A stretch of 64,000 bases of DNA from Psychrobacter phenylpyruvicus DSM 7000 = NBRC 102152 (GTDB taxonomy: Bacteria; Pseudomonadota; Gammaproteobacteria; Pseudomonadales; Moraxellaceae). The number at the start of each line of letters is the position of its first letter. The stretch's first letter is position 1. The notes beneath the pieces were generated by a model, which searched no databases, was not told where the DNA came from, and was given only the letters and a program-made list of their open reading frames with translations. Positions 29,645 to 39,686 of this stretch are shown one piece after another. Position numbers and translations under genes: made by a program. Location of the stretch: contig NZ_JMKP01000005.1 of assembly GCF_000685805.1 (NCBI RefSeq), positions 62,001 to 126,000 of the forward strand, read 5' to 3'.

Positions 29645-31447
29645 TTACTGATTATCCACTTGCAATACCGCCAAGAAGGCCTCTTGTGGAATTTCCACAC
29701 TACCCACTTGCTTCATGCGCTTTTTACCTTCTTTTTGCTTAGCTAGTAGCTTTTTCTTACGAGATACGTCACCACCGTAACACTTAGCAAGAACGTCTTT
29801 ACGCATCGCTTTAACCGTACTACGGGCAATAATCTGGCTGCCAATAGCGGCTTGAATTGCCACATCAAACATCTGTCTTGGGATCAGCTCTTTCATCTTC
29901 TCAACCAACTGGTTGCCACGATAACGGGCTTGCTCTTGGTGACAAATCATGGCTAAAGCATCTACTTTATCGCCGTTGATTAACACATCTACCTTAACCA
30001 GTTTATCCACTTCATAACGGTCAAACTCATAGTCTAATGAAGCAAATCCACGTGACACAGATTTTAAACGGTCAAAGAAGTCCATCACAACTTCACCAAG
30101 CGGAATATCAAAAACCAGCTGCACTTGTTTACCCATAAAGCGCATGTCAACTTGCACTCCACGGCGCTCCATACATAGGGTCATCACGTTACCCAAATAA
30201 TCTTGCGGTACAAGAATCTGACAGCGCGCAATGGGCTCACGGAATTCCTCTACAAAACCAGGATCTGGTAGTTTAGAGGGGTTGTCCACGAGCATGACTT
30301 CACCGTTTTTCTTTTTAATTTCATAGATTACTGACGGCGCTGTGGTAATCAAATCAAGGTTGTATTCTCGCTCTAAACGCTCTTGAATGATTTCCATGTG
30401 CAACATACCCAGAAAACCACAACGGAAACCAAAACCTAGAGCATCTGAGGTATCTGGCTCAAAGAATAAGGCTGAGTCATTGATCTGTAGCTTTTGTAGC
30501 GCTTCACGGAACTTCTCAAAGTCGCCTGAATCCACTGGGAATAAGCCAGCATAGACCTGAGGAGTAATTTGTTTAAACCCAGGAATTAGCTCAACATCAG
30601 GTGTGCTAGCATGAGTAATGGTATCCCCCACTGGCGCCCCATGGATGTCTTTAATACCGGCGATAACAAAACCCACTTCACCGGCTTCTAATTTGCCAGT
30701 TTCTAGGGGCTTCGGGGTGAAAACACCAATGGAGGTCACTAAATGTGAATCCATAGTCGACTTAATTAAAATTTTATCCCCACTCTTGATAGTACCTTGG
30801 CGTACACGCACCAAAGAAACCACGCCCAAATAATTATCAAACCATGAGTCAATAATTAACGCTTGAAGCGGAGCATCACGTTCCCCAGTTGGGGCTGGAA
30901 TGCGCTCAACTAAAGCTTCTAATAATTCATCAACACCAAGACCTGACTTTGCAGAGACTCGGGGAGCATCAATGGCTTCAATGCCAATAATGTCTTCAAT
31001 TTCTTGAATAACTCGCTCCGGCTCAACCTGTGGTAAATCAATCTTATTCAGGACGGGTAGCACTTCTAGACCTAAGTCCACAGCGGTATAGCAGTTAGCT
31101 ACAGACTGGGCTTCTACCCCTTGAGCGGCATCCACAACCAGTAAGGCCCCTTCACAAGCAGCCAGTGAACGTGAAACTTCATAAGAGAAGTCTACGTGGC
31201 CTGGAGTATCAATGAAGTTAAGCTGATAGCGCTCGCCATTGGGGTGATCATAATACAAGGTCACTGACTGCGCTTTAATAGTAATACCACGCTCACGCTC
31301 AATATCCATTGAGTCTAAGACTTGGGCCTGCATTTCACGATCCTGCAGCGCACCACAAGTCTGAATAAAGCGATCAGCCAAGGTTGATTTACCATGGTCA
31401 ATATGGGCGATGATTGAGAAATTTCGAATATTTGATAATGCGGTCAC
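29645..31447 (-). CDS. lepA: Elongation factor 4 (back-translocase LepA)
   Basis: 600 residues of ribosomal GTPase implicated in translation initiation and elongation quality under stress. G motifs: [29 protein letters not shown]. The C-terminal LepA-specific domain has the basic segment [18 protein letters not shown]. The only suitable start is a GTG at 31447 ([11 protein letters not shown]), matching the family N-terminus; the Shine-Dalgarno is weak (AGGTAG about 11 bases upstream). First gene of the lepA-lepB-rnc-era-recO-pdxJ cluster. Confidence 0.97.
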   Translation of the reverse strand: MTALSNIRNFSIIAHIDHGKSTLADRFIQTCGALQDREMQAQVLDSMDIERERGITIKAQSVTLYYDHPNGERYQLNFIDTPGHVDFSYEVSRSLAACEGALLVVDAAQGVEAQSVANCYTAVDLGLEVLPVLNKIDLPQVEPERVIQEIEDIIGIEAIDAPRVSAKSGLGVDELLEALVERIPAPTGERDAPLQALIIDSWFDNYLGVVSLVRVRQGTIKSGDKILIKSTMDSHLVTSIGVFTPKPLETGKLEAGEVGFVIAGIKDIHGAPVGDTITHASTPDVELIPGFKQITPQVYAGLFPVDSGDFEKFREALQKLQINDSALFFEPDTSDALGFGFRCGFLGMLHMEIIQERLEREYNLDLITTAPSVIYEIKKKNGEVMLVDNPSKLPDPGFVEEFREPIARCQILVPQDYLGNVMTLCMERRGVQVDMRFMGKQVQLVFDIPLGEVVMDFFDRLKSVSRGFASLDYEFDRYEVDKLVKVDVLINGDKVDALAMICHQEQARYRGNQLVEKMKELIPRQMFDVAIQAAIGSQIIARSTVKAMRKDVLAKCYGGDVSRKKKLLAKQKEGKKRMKQVGSVEIPQEAFLAVLQVDNQ

Positions 31448-31710
31448 GTCTTGCGGCTACCTAGTTGTTGAGTTCATTAATAAAAAATGAAGTAAAAAAT
31501 ATGTTAAGGTCATCTATTCTATCAGCTTTAACTTAGCTTGTAAGTGATAGAAATGCAATGTTAATTGACACAGGTCAAAACTGAGTTTTTTGAGCGTTAT
31601 TGTCAGCGTAAATCCCATCTAACTTTTAAACGTTTAGCCATACAATTAACTAAACAGCTAGCAGTTAACTAAATGATTAAGTTGAGAATACCAACAAAAC
31701 GAAGAGACAT
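31448..31710. promoter_or_regulatory. lepA upstream region
   Basis: Possible minus-strand promoter TTACAA-N16-TAGAAT reading toward lepA, low confidence. At 31564-31577 is a perfect palindrome TTGAC-N4-GTCAA, resembling a CRP/FNR-family half-site pair but not an exact FNR box. No gene seen. Confidence 0.3.
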
Positions 31711-31754
31711 AAAAAAAGCCAACTACTTAGCTTGATATGGCAAAGTAATCGGCT
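31711..31754 (-). terminator. tRNA-Met terminator
   Basis: On the minus strand a 12-bp stem (AGCCGATTACTT with AAGTAGTTGGCT, two G-U pairs) is followed by T7, 27 bp downstream of the tRNA CCA end. Confidence 0.75.
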
Positions 31755-31780
31755 ATTTTAGGCGCTAATGGCCAAATATA

Positions 31781-31857
31781 TGGTGGCGATGAAGAGACTT
31801 GAACTCTTGACCTCACGATTATGAGTCGTGCGCTCTAACCAGCTGAGCTACATCGCC
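31781..31857 (-). tRNA. tRNA-Met (CAT), elongator type
   Basis: The 77-nt minus-strand cloverleaf includes an encoded CCA. Acceptor arms GGCGATG/CATCGCC pair perfectly. The anticodon loop is CTCATAA with CAT. The D loop has AGCTGGTTAGAGC and the T arm GAGTTCAAGTCTC. The sequence around the anticodon matches elongator tRNA-Met (CACTCATAATG-like) rather than initiator tRNA, which would have GGG/CCC pairs in the anticodon stem. A tRNA-Ile2 precursor (CAU read as lysidine) is less likely but not fully excluded. Confidence 0.93.
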
Positions 31858-31870
31858 ATTTGAGGGCGGT

Positions 31871-31899
31871 ATTATCCCTAAAACATTATAAGCCGTCAA
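31871..31899 (-). promoter_or_regulatory. Promoter of tRNA-Met
   Basis: On the minus strand TTGACG (31899-31894), a 17-bp spacer and GATAAT (31876-31871) sit 13 bp before the mature 5' end: a near-consensus sigma-70 promoter. Confidence 0.75.
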
Positions 31900-32009
31900 C
31901 CCCTAAATGCAAAAAAAGTGAAAATATTTTAAATTTAAGGGAAAATCTCTGCTATTTCATTAGCAAGTGGCTATTATATACGCTTTTTTGTAGTAAGCAT
32001 AAAAGATTT

Positions 32010-32378
<369 letters not shown>

Positions 32379-32456
32379 CGCACATTATAACAGACCAAAA
32401 AAAATATGGTAGAACAACTTGCCAACTATATGAAAAAATTACAGAACTTAATGCAA

Positions 32457-32490
32457 AAAAACAGCAATGACTAATGGTCATTGCTGTTTT
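32457..32490. terminator. Intrinsic terminator after the MliC-like gene
   Basis: Perfect 14-bp stem AAAACAGCAATGAC/GTCATTGCTGTTTT with a TAATG-type loop, flanked by A- and T-runs on both strands. Confidence 0.85.
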
Positions 32491-32501
32491 CTTTATATCT
32501 T

Positions 32502-32548
32502 AGCTACGTCTAAAGCGAGCTATATCTAAGTCGGCTATGTTTAAAACT
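32502..32548. repeat. 16-bp degenerate tandem repeat downstream of the MliC-like gene
   Basis: Three units (32502-32517, 32518-32533, 32534-32548) sharing the pattern AGCTAnnTCTAAnnCG, located between the gene stop and its terminator. Confidence 0.55.
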
Positions 32549-32573
32549 TTAGCTTAAGCTTTTAAACACCAAC

Positions 32574-32960
32574 TTATCTACGCTCACATTTAACCGCATA
32601 TTCAGTACCGTCTGCCCATGTTAGGCGCATGATACCTAGATCACCTTTGGTATGCCAATCATAAGTAACGTTTTGACTGGCGTTATTTACATAGCGTGAG
32701 CCTGAAGCTGCCTGTGCGATATCCATAATTACAGTTTGGTTATTCCAGTTAGCTTTAGGTAGGCTTGCATTGATTGTAGCTTGCTCACCATCAATTGAGT
32801 ATTTAGCGTTTACAGTAGCATTGTCTTCACAGATAAACTGTTCAGGCGCCATACGGTCATAGGCTTTATTAGCGGCTGCGCTTGGTGCAGTAGTCGTTGG
32901 GCTAGTTGCACAAGCGGCCATAACTAAGCTTAGAGGTAATAAAGTTAGTAGCTTTTTCAT
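32574..32960 (-). CDS. MliC-like lipoprotein (putative C-type lysozyme inhibitor)
   Basis: 128 residues. Signal peptide MKKLLTLLPLSLVMAAC with the lipid-acceptor Cys in VMAAC, then an Ala/Thr/Ser-rich spacer. The domain from FICEDNATVNAKYS to GTEYAVKC matches the MliC fold: paired cysteines near both ends, YDWHTKGD as a variant of the YWTKGD motif, and a GSRYVN strand. MliC proteins in the outer membrane inhibit C-type lysozymes. A TTG five codons earlier is excluded because GGAG lies right before the ATG at 32960. Confidence 0.82.
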   Translation of the reverse strand: MKKLLTLLPLSLVMAACATSPTTTAPSAAANKAYDRMAPEQFICEDNATVNAKYSIDGEQATINASLPKANWNNQTVIMDIAQAASGSRYVNNASQNVTYDWHTKGDLGIMRLTWADGTEYAVKCERR

Positions 32961-33277
32961 AAAAATCTCCAAAAGTTATTGTAATTAAAGGGATGGAAAA
33001 ATAGAGCAATTGTTAATTTAGTTTTATAAAAATTGCACTAAAAATAATTAATCTGTTGACTATTATAGTCGCCATCTCAGCACTGTCTGTTATCTCTTGT
33101 CACGGCTGTTAGTATTCTTTTCATAATTTTGATTAATTTGTGTAACAAAACAGTTACTCATTCCAAATCCCTACCCTTCTAAACCAAAGCCTTGTAAACC
33201 GAAGCCTTCTACACCAAAGTCTTATAAACCAGACCTCTATACTCAAAAATACAGCGATTGCAGTGACTAGATTGACA
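32961..33277. other. 317-bp spacer with tandem repeats
   Basis: Holds the promoter side of the MliC-like gene and a 15-bp tandem array (33181-33240) downstream of the DUF2799 gene. No terminator or gene seen. Confidence 0.5.
33181..33240. repeat. 15-bp degenerate tandem array
   Basis: Four units (33181-33195, 33196-33210, 33211-33225, 33226-33240) around AAACCAAAGCCTTCT, with a weaker unit before them. The reverse complement of a unit (ACAAGGCTTTGGTTT) resembles the 15-bp unit in lptM. Confidence 0.7.
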
Positions 33278-33850
33278 TTAATAGCCATATTGTCGCTGTA
33301 GCTGCTCAAGGGCTTGCTCTATATTTTTAATACGCTGATTTACTTTGTTAGCTTTAGCCGGTAACTCAAGCAAATAACTACGTGCCTCTTTTTCGCTGGT
33401 GAAGTTTAAATTATTCCCTCTGCGCAGCTTATCGTAATCATCTTGGTATTTTTTTAGGCGATCTTGCTCGATACCTAACTGTTTATTCAACAAGTAGTAC
33501 TGACGACCATCAGCATTAATACGCTCTAAGTTAGCAGCAACATTGGCTGGACACACAGGGCTCATCTGCGCCCCTCTACGCCCAATTTGATAAGCATTGG
33601 TCTCAGTACAATACTGCTTTAGACCCTCTTTGCGGCCTTGCTCCCAAGCTCTATAATCTGCAGCTACTCCTACTTTAGCGCAAGCTTTATTGTGATTGTT
33701 TAAATAATCAGGTGTCCTGCCGGCGGCGCCATCGGCAAAGCCAATCGCTTGCCAATTACCTATCATACATTCCTGCTTTGATAGGGTGGCACACCCCGTT
33801 AATCCTGACAGTACGACAGCCGTTATCAACAACAAACATCTTATTTTCAC
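33278..33850 (-). CDS. DUF2799-family lipoprotein, coiled-coil type
   Basis: 190 residues. Signal peptide with lipobox GLTGC (Cys20). The core NWQAIGFADGAAGRT, WEQGRKEGLKQYCT and the MSPVCP block match the DUF2799 protein at 5055-5546; the two are clear paralogues. Instead of the Gly/Tyr tail, this one has a helical C-terminal half (about 105-190) rich in Lys, Glu, Gln and Leu that looks like a coiled coil. The start is a GTG (33850); there is no in-frame ATG, and GGGA lies about 12 bases upstream. Function unknown. Confidence 0.85.
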   Translation of the reverse strand: MKIRCLLLITAVVLSGLTGCATLSKQECMIGNWQAIGFADGAAGRTPDYLNNHNKACAKVGVAADYRAWEQGRKEGLKQYCTETNAYQIGRRGAQMSPVCPANVAANLERINADGRQYYLLNKQLGIEQDRLKKYQDDYDKLRRGNNLNFTSEKEARSYLLELPAKANKVNQRIKNIEQALEQLQRQYGY

Positions 33851-33972
33851 AATGATATTGTTCCCTTTGTGAATCCGGCTAAAAGAGCAAGAAACCCTCT
33901 CTCTTCTGGCCGGTATGTTTCATTTATCTTATCAACTTACCTATTTACTTTATTTTTACAGCATTATCTTCA

Positions 33973-35178
33973 CTAGCTTTTGGTTAAGTCTAAAGCCGTG
34001 ATACCCGTTGCCGTCTCTTCTTTTAAAGTATATTTCAGCACCAAATACCCTACGACGCCAGAAATAATAGACCCTAAAATAATACCCAAACGCGGATCAA
34101 AACCTTCCGTTCTTCCACCAAATGCCAGGCCACTAATGAATAAACTCATAGTGAAGCCCACCCCACAAAGCAGAGAGACACCATAGATCTGCTTAAAGTT
34201 GGTACCATTGGGCAATGATGCCATACCTGATTTGATAATGGCCCAAGTCATAAGCATAATGCCCACCTGTTTACCTAGGAATAAACCGGCGGTGATACCA
34301 AAGGGTACCGAATGAAACAACTGGGCAAAACCTGCGCCCTGCAGTGAAATACCAGCGTTGGCAAAAGCAAATAGCGGTAGAATCGCAAAAGCCACTGTAC
34401 CATGTAAGTCATGCTCTAAATCTTCGAGTGGCGAGTGCTCAGGGTCATCCGTATTAACCATAGGAATAAACAACGCCAACAATACCCCTGCTAAAGTGGC
34501 ATGAACCCCAGATTTAAGCACCGCAATCCACATGATTATGCCAAAGAATAAATAAGGGGTAATCGCTGTGACATTACGCTTATTAAGTAAATAGAGGAAG
34601 GGCAGACATAACCCTGCTACTGCTAACGACAGTAAAGATAAATCACTGGTATAAAATAAGGCAATAATTAAGATCGCCCCAATATCATCAAAAATAGCGA
34701 TGGATACCAAAAATATCTTCAGTGCGTTGGGGACTCGGCTTCCCAATAAGCTTAGGATACCAATAGCAAATGCAATGTCAGTTGCCGCAGGAATAGCCCA
34801 GCCTGCTAAATACTCTGGGTTATTGTGGTTAAATGCTACGTAGACCAAAGCTGGTACGGCCATACCGCCTATCGCCGCTGCTGCAGGTAATACAATTTGC
34901 TTAATGTTTGACAGCTCGCCAATCAATACTTCTCGCTTGAGCTCTAAGCCCACTAAAAAGAAGAATACCGCCATCAACCCATCATTAATCCAATGATGCG
35001 CATCTTTATCGATAATAAGTTTTCCAACCTGCACCACCACTGGGGCATGAATAAAAGACTCATACCAGTGGCTTAGTGGTGAGTTAGCGACAATCATCGC
35101 TGCAATGGCAGCAATTGCCAATACAATGCCTCCTGCCGCCTCATATTCAAAGAATTTTTTTAGTTTTTGAAATACCAT
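33973..35178 (-). CDS. nhaA: Na+/H+ antiporter NhaA
   Basis: 401 residues, 12 membrane helices. It exchanges two H+ for one Na+ (or Li+) at the inner membrane for salt and alkaline-pH tolerance. The transport site DD lies in [11 protein letters not shown], and [14 protein letters not shown] is the helix IV unwinding region. The N-terminal helix [14 protein letters not shown] is typical. No NhaR-like regulator is adjacent. Sodium tolerance fits a marine or saline genus. Confidence 0.97.
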   Translation of the reverse strand: MVFQKLKKFFEYEAAGGIVLAIAAIAAMIVANSPLSHWYESFIHAPVVVQVGKLIIDKDAHHWINDGLMAVFFFLVGLELKREVLIGELSNIKQIVLPAAAAIGGMAVPALVYVAFNHNNPEYLAGWAIPAATDIAFAIGILSLLGSRVPNALKIFLVSIAIFDDIGAILIIALFYTSDLSLLSLAVAGLCLPFLYLLNKRNVTAITPYLFFGIIMWIAVLKSGVHATLAGVLLALFIPMVNTDDPEHSPLEDLEHDLHGTVAFAILPLFAFANAGISLQGAGFAQLFHSVPFGITAGLFLGKQVGIMLMTWAIIKSGMASLPNGTNFKQIYGVSLLCGVGFTMSLFISGLAFGGRTEGFDPRLGIILGSIISGVVGYLVLKYTLKEETATGITALDLTKS

Positions 35179-35569
35179 GCTTCCTCACTATCTTGCTAAT
35201 GGACTGATTTACTAACCCATCAATTTATTTAATTTATTAATTTATCTTTATACATTTCGCATTTATGGTAGCAGAAAAGTCTGCTGTATCGAGATAAAAA
35301 TTTGAAATCTACAAATAGCTAAACCTTTATCTTCTACCTTCTTTATTCAATAAAGCAGTCGATTCAATAAAACAGTAAGTTTTACCAATAGATGAAATAC
35401 TCGCTGCTACAGCATCCAATCACTGGCATATTTTTACTGCATGCTATAATCCACAACTTGATTTGATGTAGTCCAATAGTCGTCTTCACCCTGTTTTTTC
35501 AACCTTTATATTTATATTTATATTCAGCTAAGCCATCTATGCCCTTAGCTTAATTTTTGGACATCGTTT
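35179..35569. other. 391-bp divergent spacer between nhaA and the TSUP gene
   Basis: Contains a 17-bp imperfect duplication (35345-35361 and 35362-35378) and a promoter for the plus-strand gene (see 35423-35450). No gene seen. Confidence 0.5.
35423..35450 (+). promoter_or_regulatory. Candidate promoter of the TSUP transporter gene
   Basis: CTGGCA (35423-35428), 16-bp spacer, perfect TATAAT (35445-35450). Leader of about 113 bases to the start codon. Confidence 0.45.
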
Positions 35570-36325
35570 ATGGATTTTTCCTTAACCCTTGAAGTTATTT
35601 TGATGTTAACCGCAGTGGCAGCTATCGCCGGATTTATTGATGCCATTGCAGGTGGTGGTGGTTTATTAACCATTCCTGCTATGTTATTAGCTAATATTCC
35701 TCCTGTTTTAACCCTAGGTACCAATAAACTACAAGCAGCTTCTGGCGCCTTAGCCGCTTCTATCACAATGATAAAAAAAGGCGTGGTCTCACCCTCAAAG
35801 ATGAAACTGGCCATTGCGGGTGCTTTTATCGGCTCAGTTCTAGGCACCATCGCAGTACAGATGTCTCCCCCTGATATGCTAGAAAAGCTTATCCCGTTTT
35901 TGATTGCGGCTATCGGTATTTATACCTTATTTGCGCCAAGTTTAGGCGAAGTAGAAGCGGAGCCCAGGGTATCAGAGTCTACTTGGCAACGAGTGGTCGC
36001 CCCCTTGATTGGGTTTTATGATGGCTATGTCGGTCCAGGTACGGGTATGTTTTTTGCTCTAGGGAATGTGGCATTACGTGGCAGACAAATCATCGCTGCT
36101 ACCGGGGCGGCCAAAGTATTAAACCTATCTACCAACATCGCCTCCCTTATTTTCTTTATTATCGGTGGTAATGTGCTGTGGAAGGTTGGCCTAGCAATGA
36201 TGGTCGGACAAACCATAGGCGCTTATGCAGGCTCACATATGGTGGTAAAAGGCGGTAGTAAAATTATTCGCCCAGTGATTGTTCTGGTTTGTTTGGCCAT
36301 GGTCACCAAATATATGATGGGCTAA
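35570..36325 (+). CDS. TSUP-family transporter (TauE/SafE)
   Basis: 251 residues with about 8 membrane helices in two repeats. The first repeat has GFIDAIAGGGGLLTIPAML and TLGTNKLQAASGA, the second DGYVGPGTGMFF and AAKVLNLSTNIASL, all typical of the TauE/SafE family. Family members move sulfonates, sulfite or other small organic anions; the substrate cannot be told from sequence. The gene stands alone with its own promoter and terminator. Often annotated YfcA in relatives. Confidence 0.9.
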   Translation: MDFSLTLEVILMLTAVAAIAGFIDAIAGGGGLLTIPAMLLANIPPVLTLGTNKLQAASGALAASITMIKKGVVSPSKMKLAIAGAFIGSVLGTIAVQMSPPDMLEKLIPFLIAAIGIYTLFAPSLGEVEAEPRVSESTWQRVVAPLIGFYDGYVGPGTGMFFALGNVALRGRQIIAATGAAKVLNLSTNIASLIFFIIGGNVLWKVGLAMMVGQTIGAYAGSHMVVKGGSKIIRPVIVLVCLAMVTKYMMG

Positions 36326-36404
36326 ATAGCCAGTTATTGCTATTTTACGTTCTAAGATAAAACTCTTTGACACATATTATGTAACAAGTATTAGATAACG
36401 AGCA

Positions 36405-36438
36405 TAAAAAAACCCCAATACATATTGGGGCTTTTTTT
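36405..36438. terminator. Bidirectional intrinsic terminator
   Basis: CCCCAATA/TATTGGGG stem with A7 and T7 flanks, between the convergent TSUP and symporter genes. Confidence 0.9.
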
Positions 36439-36506
36439 ACGTGTCATGGATTTACATGATGACTTTATAGGGAATGACATAGGGAATAACGCTTGATTAA
36501 CAAAAT

Positions 36507-37880
36507 CTAGCGCTTATTTAAGTCGTCATATTCACTACCCATAATGCCATCACTCATAACATGAGCAAATTCTTGTTCACTTTCTGGATCAATGTAACCA
36601 TCAAACACATCTTTGGTGCCCGCTTCTGGGTCATTATAAACATCTAGGTCCATTTTCTCTTCTGACTTTGCCACAATAGCAGTCACTGCCGCATCACCAC
36701 CGACGTTTACGGCGGTACGTAACATATCAAGTAAACGGTCCACACCTAAGATTAGACCAATACCTTCGATAGGTAAGCCCACTTGAGCAAAGACCATTGA
36801 CAGCATAATTAGGCCCACACCCGGTACCCCTGCCGTACCTACAGATGCCAGTACTGACATTAAGATAACCATTAAGTACTGGCCTGCACTTAAATCTATA
36901 CCGTATAAATTGGCGATAAAGATAGTGGCTGTACCCTGCATAATGGCGGTACCATCCATGTTGATGGTCGCACCAAAAGGAATGGTGAATGACGCCACAG
37001 AGTTATCCACACCCATACGTTTGGTTACGGTGCGTAAGCTAACTGGAATAGTGGCGTTCGAGCTGGAGGTACTAAAAGCGAAAATCTGTACTTCACGCAT
37101 TTTGGCTAAGAAAGTTCTTACCGATAGTCCTGAAGTAAGCTTTAGGATAATCATCATGGTCACAAAGAAGTGGAAAGCCAAAGAGCCTACCAATACGGCC
37201 ACATAACCGAATAATGACACCATCAGGTCTAAGCCTAAATCTGACATGGCTATTACTAACAGCGCAAATACACCGTATGGTGCTAGGTTCATAATGATGG
37301 TTACCATTTTTAAGATAACTTCATTAATCAGTTCTAGACTTTGCACCAAACCCTTAGCAGGCTTACCTACCATCAGAATACTAATACCAATTAAAATGGC
37401 AAAGAAGATGATAGATAGCATATCGCCATTGGCCATGGCACTAATCGGGTTAGAGGGAATAATATTTGAGAAAACGTCAATTAAAGGCGGCGCATCTTTG
37501 GCTTCAAAAGCGTTCTCAGGCTTAAGGTTCATCCCTTTACCAATGCCAAATATTGAGCCAAGACCAATGGCTGTTGCAATGGCAATTGCGGTAGTGAACA
37601 TATAGATAAAAAAGGTCTTAGTACCAATACGACCTAGCAAACGGATGTCACCAATACCACACACCCCACAGATAAGTGAGATTAGCACTAAGGGTACAAC
37701 CAACATTTTTAGCGAGTTAACAAACAGCTTACCGATAATACTAAATAAGCCATTTACTAAATAAGTGTTAACAAAACTACCTTCAGCGTTTAAGCCGGTA
37801 TAGTTAAAAATTAGTCCTAGGATGATACCTAGTACCATTGCGACCAGAATCTTACTGGTCAAACTCATATTTTTCCACAT
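36507..37880 (-). CDS. Dicarboxylate/amino-acid:cation symporter (DAACS/GltP family)
   Basis: About 457 residues with the glutamate-transporter fold: serine-rich hairpin SSSNATIPVS, NMDGT motif in GATINMDGTAIMQG, and the second hairpin SVGTAGVPG. It imports C4-dicarboxylates or amino acids such as glutamate or serine with Na+ or H+. The frame opens 11 codons earlier at 37913, but GAGGA lies eight bases before the ATG at 37880 (MWKNMSLTSK). After the last helix is an unusual acidic tail of about 50 residues (DLDVYNDPEAGT... to YDDLNKR), which most family members lack. Confidence 0.92.
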   Translation of the reverse strand: MWKNMSLTSKILVAMVLGIILGLIFNYTGLNAEGSFVNTYLVNGLFSIIGKLFVNSLKMLVVPLVLISLICGVCGIGDIRLLGRIGTKTFFIYMFTTAIAIATAIGLGSIFGIGKGMNLKPENAFEAKDAPPLIDVFSNIIPSNPISAMANGDMLSIIFFAILIGISILMVGKPAKGLVQSLELINEVILKMVTIIMNLAPYGVFALLVIAMSDLGLDLMVSLFGYVAVLVGSLAFHFFVTMMIILKLTSGLSVRTFLAKMREVQIFAFSTSSSNATIPVSLRTVTKRMGVDNSVASFTIPFGATINMDGTAIMQGTATIFIANLYGIDLSAGQYLMVILMSVLASVGTAGVPGVGLIMLSMVFAQVGLPIEGIGLILGVDRLLDMLRTAVNVGGDAAVTAIVAKSEEKMDLDVYNDPEAGTKDVFDGYIDPESEQEFAHVMSDGIMGSEYDDLNKR

Positions 37881-38608
37881 AGCTTTATCCTCAATGCATA
37901 ACCCTATAAGCAAGTGCGTTAATCTGTGAGCACACTTGCCATCTCAGAATACTTGTTTAAAAGGGAGATGCTGAATTCATTCATTAGCACAGCAGCGGGG
38001 ACAGAAAAAACGTCGTTTATGGCTTAACTGCCCTCTCGTTCTTTCACTCTGCTATAGACAATTTCACTATGATTAACTGCTTTAGTGGTTTTTACGTTTC
38101 TTATAATCTAATGTTGATAATAGAAATAATTGTCATAAAAACAAAACAGCTATCCATCTTCCTTGTGAGTTTTGAGTCACAACCATCAAAAAAATAACGT
38201 TCATTAAGTAATTATCAGCAATTTCAATAAATAAAGATTCAGGCCAATACTTCTCAACCACCAATACTTCTCAACTACCAATATTTCTCAACTACCAATA
38301 TTTCTCAACTAATAGTTACTCTAATGTAAATCTATGTGACTCGTCAGTATGCGCTCAATATAAAGTAAAAGTTACCCTTGCCGCAAGTTATTTTTATACT
38401 CCCTATTCTCATAGGTTATTATTGACACCCATAACCCCTACCTTTTTTTATAACTATCCACTTAATAACCCTTTAATATCCCTCACCCAAAGAGCCGCCC
38501 CCTCTCTTTCCAACGCCAATAATCTAGGGCTGGATTAAGCAGATGAATATAGTCTAGGTTATGGGGTAGAATAGAGCCCACAGTCATCTAATGAAATGAT
38601 CTAAAACT
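37881..38608. other. 728-bp divergent spacer between the symporter gene and metR
   Basis: The longest gene-free stretch in the window. It holds a 17-bp tandem array (38244-38311) and otherwise AT-rich sequence. TAGAAT at 38567-38572 is a possible metR -10 with a poor -35. I looked for a TGAA-N5-TTCA MetR box and did not find a convincing one. No open frame with coding character. Confidence 0.5.
38244..38311. repeat. 17-bp tandem array, four units
   Basis: Units 38244-38260, 38261-38277, 38278-38294 and 38295-38311, consensus CCAATATTTCTCAACTA, each with at most two or three changes. Confidence 0.9.
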
Positions 38609-39550
38609 ATGCTTGAGCTTCGTCATCTACAAACCTTATCAGCCTTACGTGCCCATGGTTCGCTCGCCGCTGCTGCGGATGAGCTTCATGTCACCGCCTC
38701 TGCGGTATCGCATCAACTAAAAGAATTAGAAAGTTATTATGGAGTGAAACTGGTGAATCGCCGAACTCGCCCGCTCACCTTCACCCCCGCAGGTAACGTG
38801 GTGCTAAAACTAGCAGACAATATCTTGCCTCAAGTTATTAGAACCAAAAATAACTTAAAAAGGCTGGCTCATGGTCAAGCTGGCCGTCTTCGCTTGGCTT
38901 CTGAGTGTCATAGTTGTTTTGATTGGCTTATGCCTATTCTGAATCAGTTCCGACGCGAGTGGTCGGATGTGGAGCTTGATTTTGCCACCGGCTTTGAGCC
39001 GGAACCTCATCACCTATTGACTGAAGGTGATATCGATTTATTAATCACTACTAGCGATTTAGAGTTGGAAGGCATCTGCTACCAGCCTCTATTCACCTAT
39101 GAAAGCCGACTGGTGTTATCCCCTACCCATCCACTAGCCAGCAAACAGAGCATTGCTCCTAATGATCTTGTGGATCAAACTTTGATTGCTTATCCGGTAG
39201 AGGCCAAACGACTGGATGTGATTGCCAAATTCATGGCACCAGCTGGGGTTAGTTTTGCCAAAATACGGACTACAGAGTTGACCGCTATGTTAATTCAGTT
39301 GGTCGCCAGTGAGCGGGGAGTTGCTGCTTTACCCGATTGGGTAGCCGCAGAATATGAGAAAAAAGGCTGGATTGTGACGCGGCCTCTTATTTCTCCAAAT
39401 AGCTCAAATAAGGACCTTCCTCCGTCTATGCACCATCAAAATAGACATGGGGTGTTTTGTCAATTATTTGCCGCCACTCGTGAAAAAAGCCAAGAAGTAG
39501 CTTATATGCAAGGCTTTGCTAAGCTATTGGATGAGTTGGTAAAGCCCTAG
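38609..39550 (+). CDS. metR: LysR-family regulator MetR-like
   Basis: 313 residues. The N-terminal winged helix-turn-helix (about residues 3-60, AADELHVTASAVSHQLKELES) is followed by a LysR substrate-binding domain. The segment SECHSCFDWLMPILNQF is the MetR signature that surrounds the homocysteine-sensing region. MetR activates metE and other methionine genes; none lies next to it here, so the target is elsewhere or differs. Start ATG 38609 gives MLELRHLQTL, the usual family N-terminus. Confidence 0.87.
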   Translation: MLELRHLQTLSALRAHGSLAAAADELHVTASAVSHQLKELESYYGVKLVNRRTRPLTFTPAGNVVLKLADNILPQVIRTKNNLKRLAHGQAGRLRLASECHSCFDWLMPILNQFRREWSDVELDFATGFEPEPHHLLTEGDIDLLITTSDLELEGICYQPLFTYESRLVLSPTHPLASKQSIAPNDLVDQTLIAYPVEAKRLDVIAKFMAPAGVSFAKIRTTELTAMLIQLVASERGVAALPDWVAAEYEKKGWIVTRPLISPNSSNKDLPPSMHHQNRHGVFCQLFAATREKSQEVAYMQGFAKLLDELVKP

Positions 39551-39686
39551 CAAAGAGCTTAACTAAAAAACTTAACTACAGTCAGAAAGGATGGTTTTAA
39601 ATAACAAAAAAATAAAATTAGGCGGATTTTAGCCAAGCTACCAAATAGCTGGGTAAGCTCAGGCGAGACGAATTGGCTTAACACTT

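Noticed and set aside
35545-35850. Minus-strand frame of 101 codons overlapping the TSUP gene
   Set aside because: Antisense of a clear transporter coding region; Pro/Ala-rich shadow.
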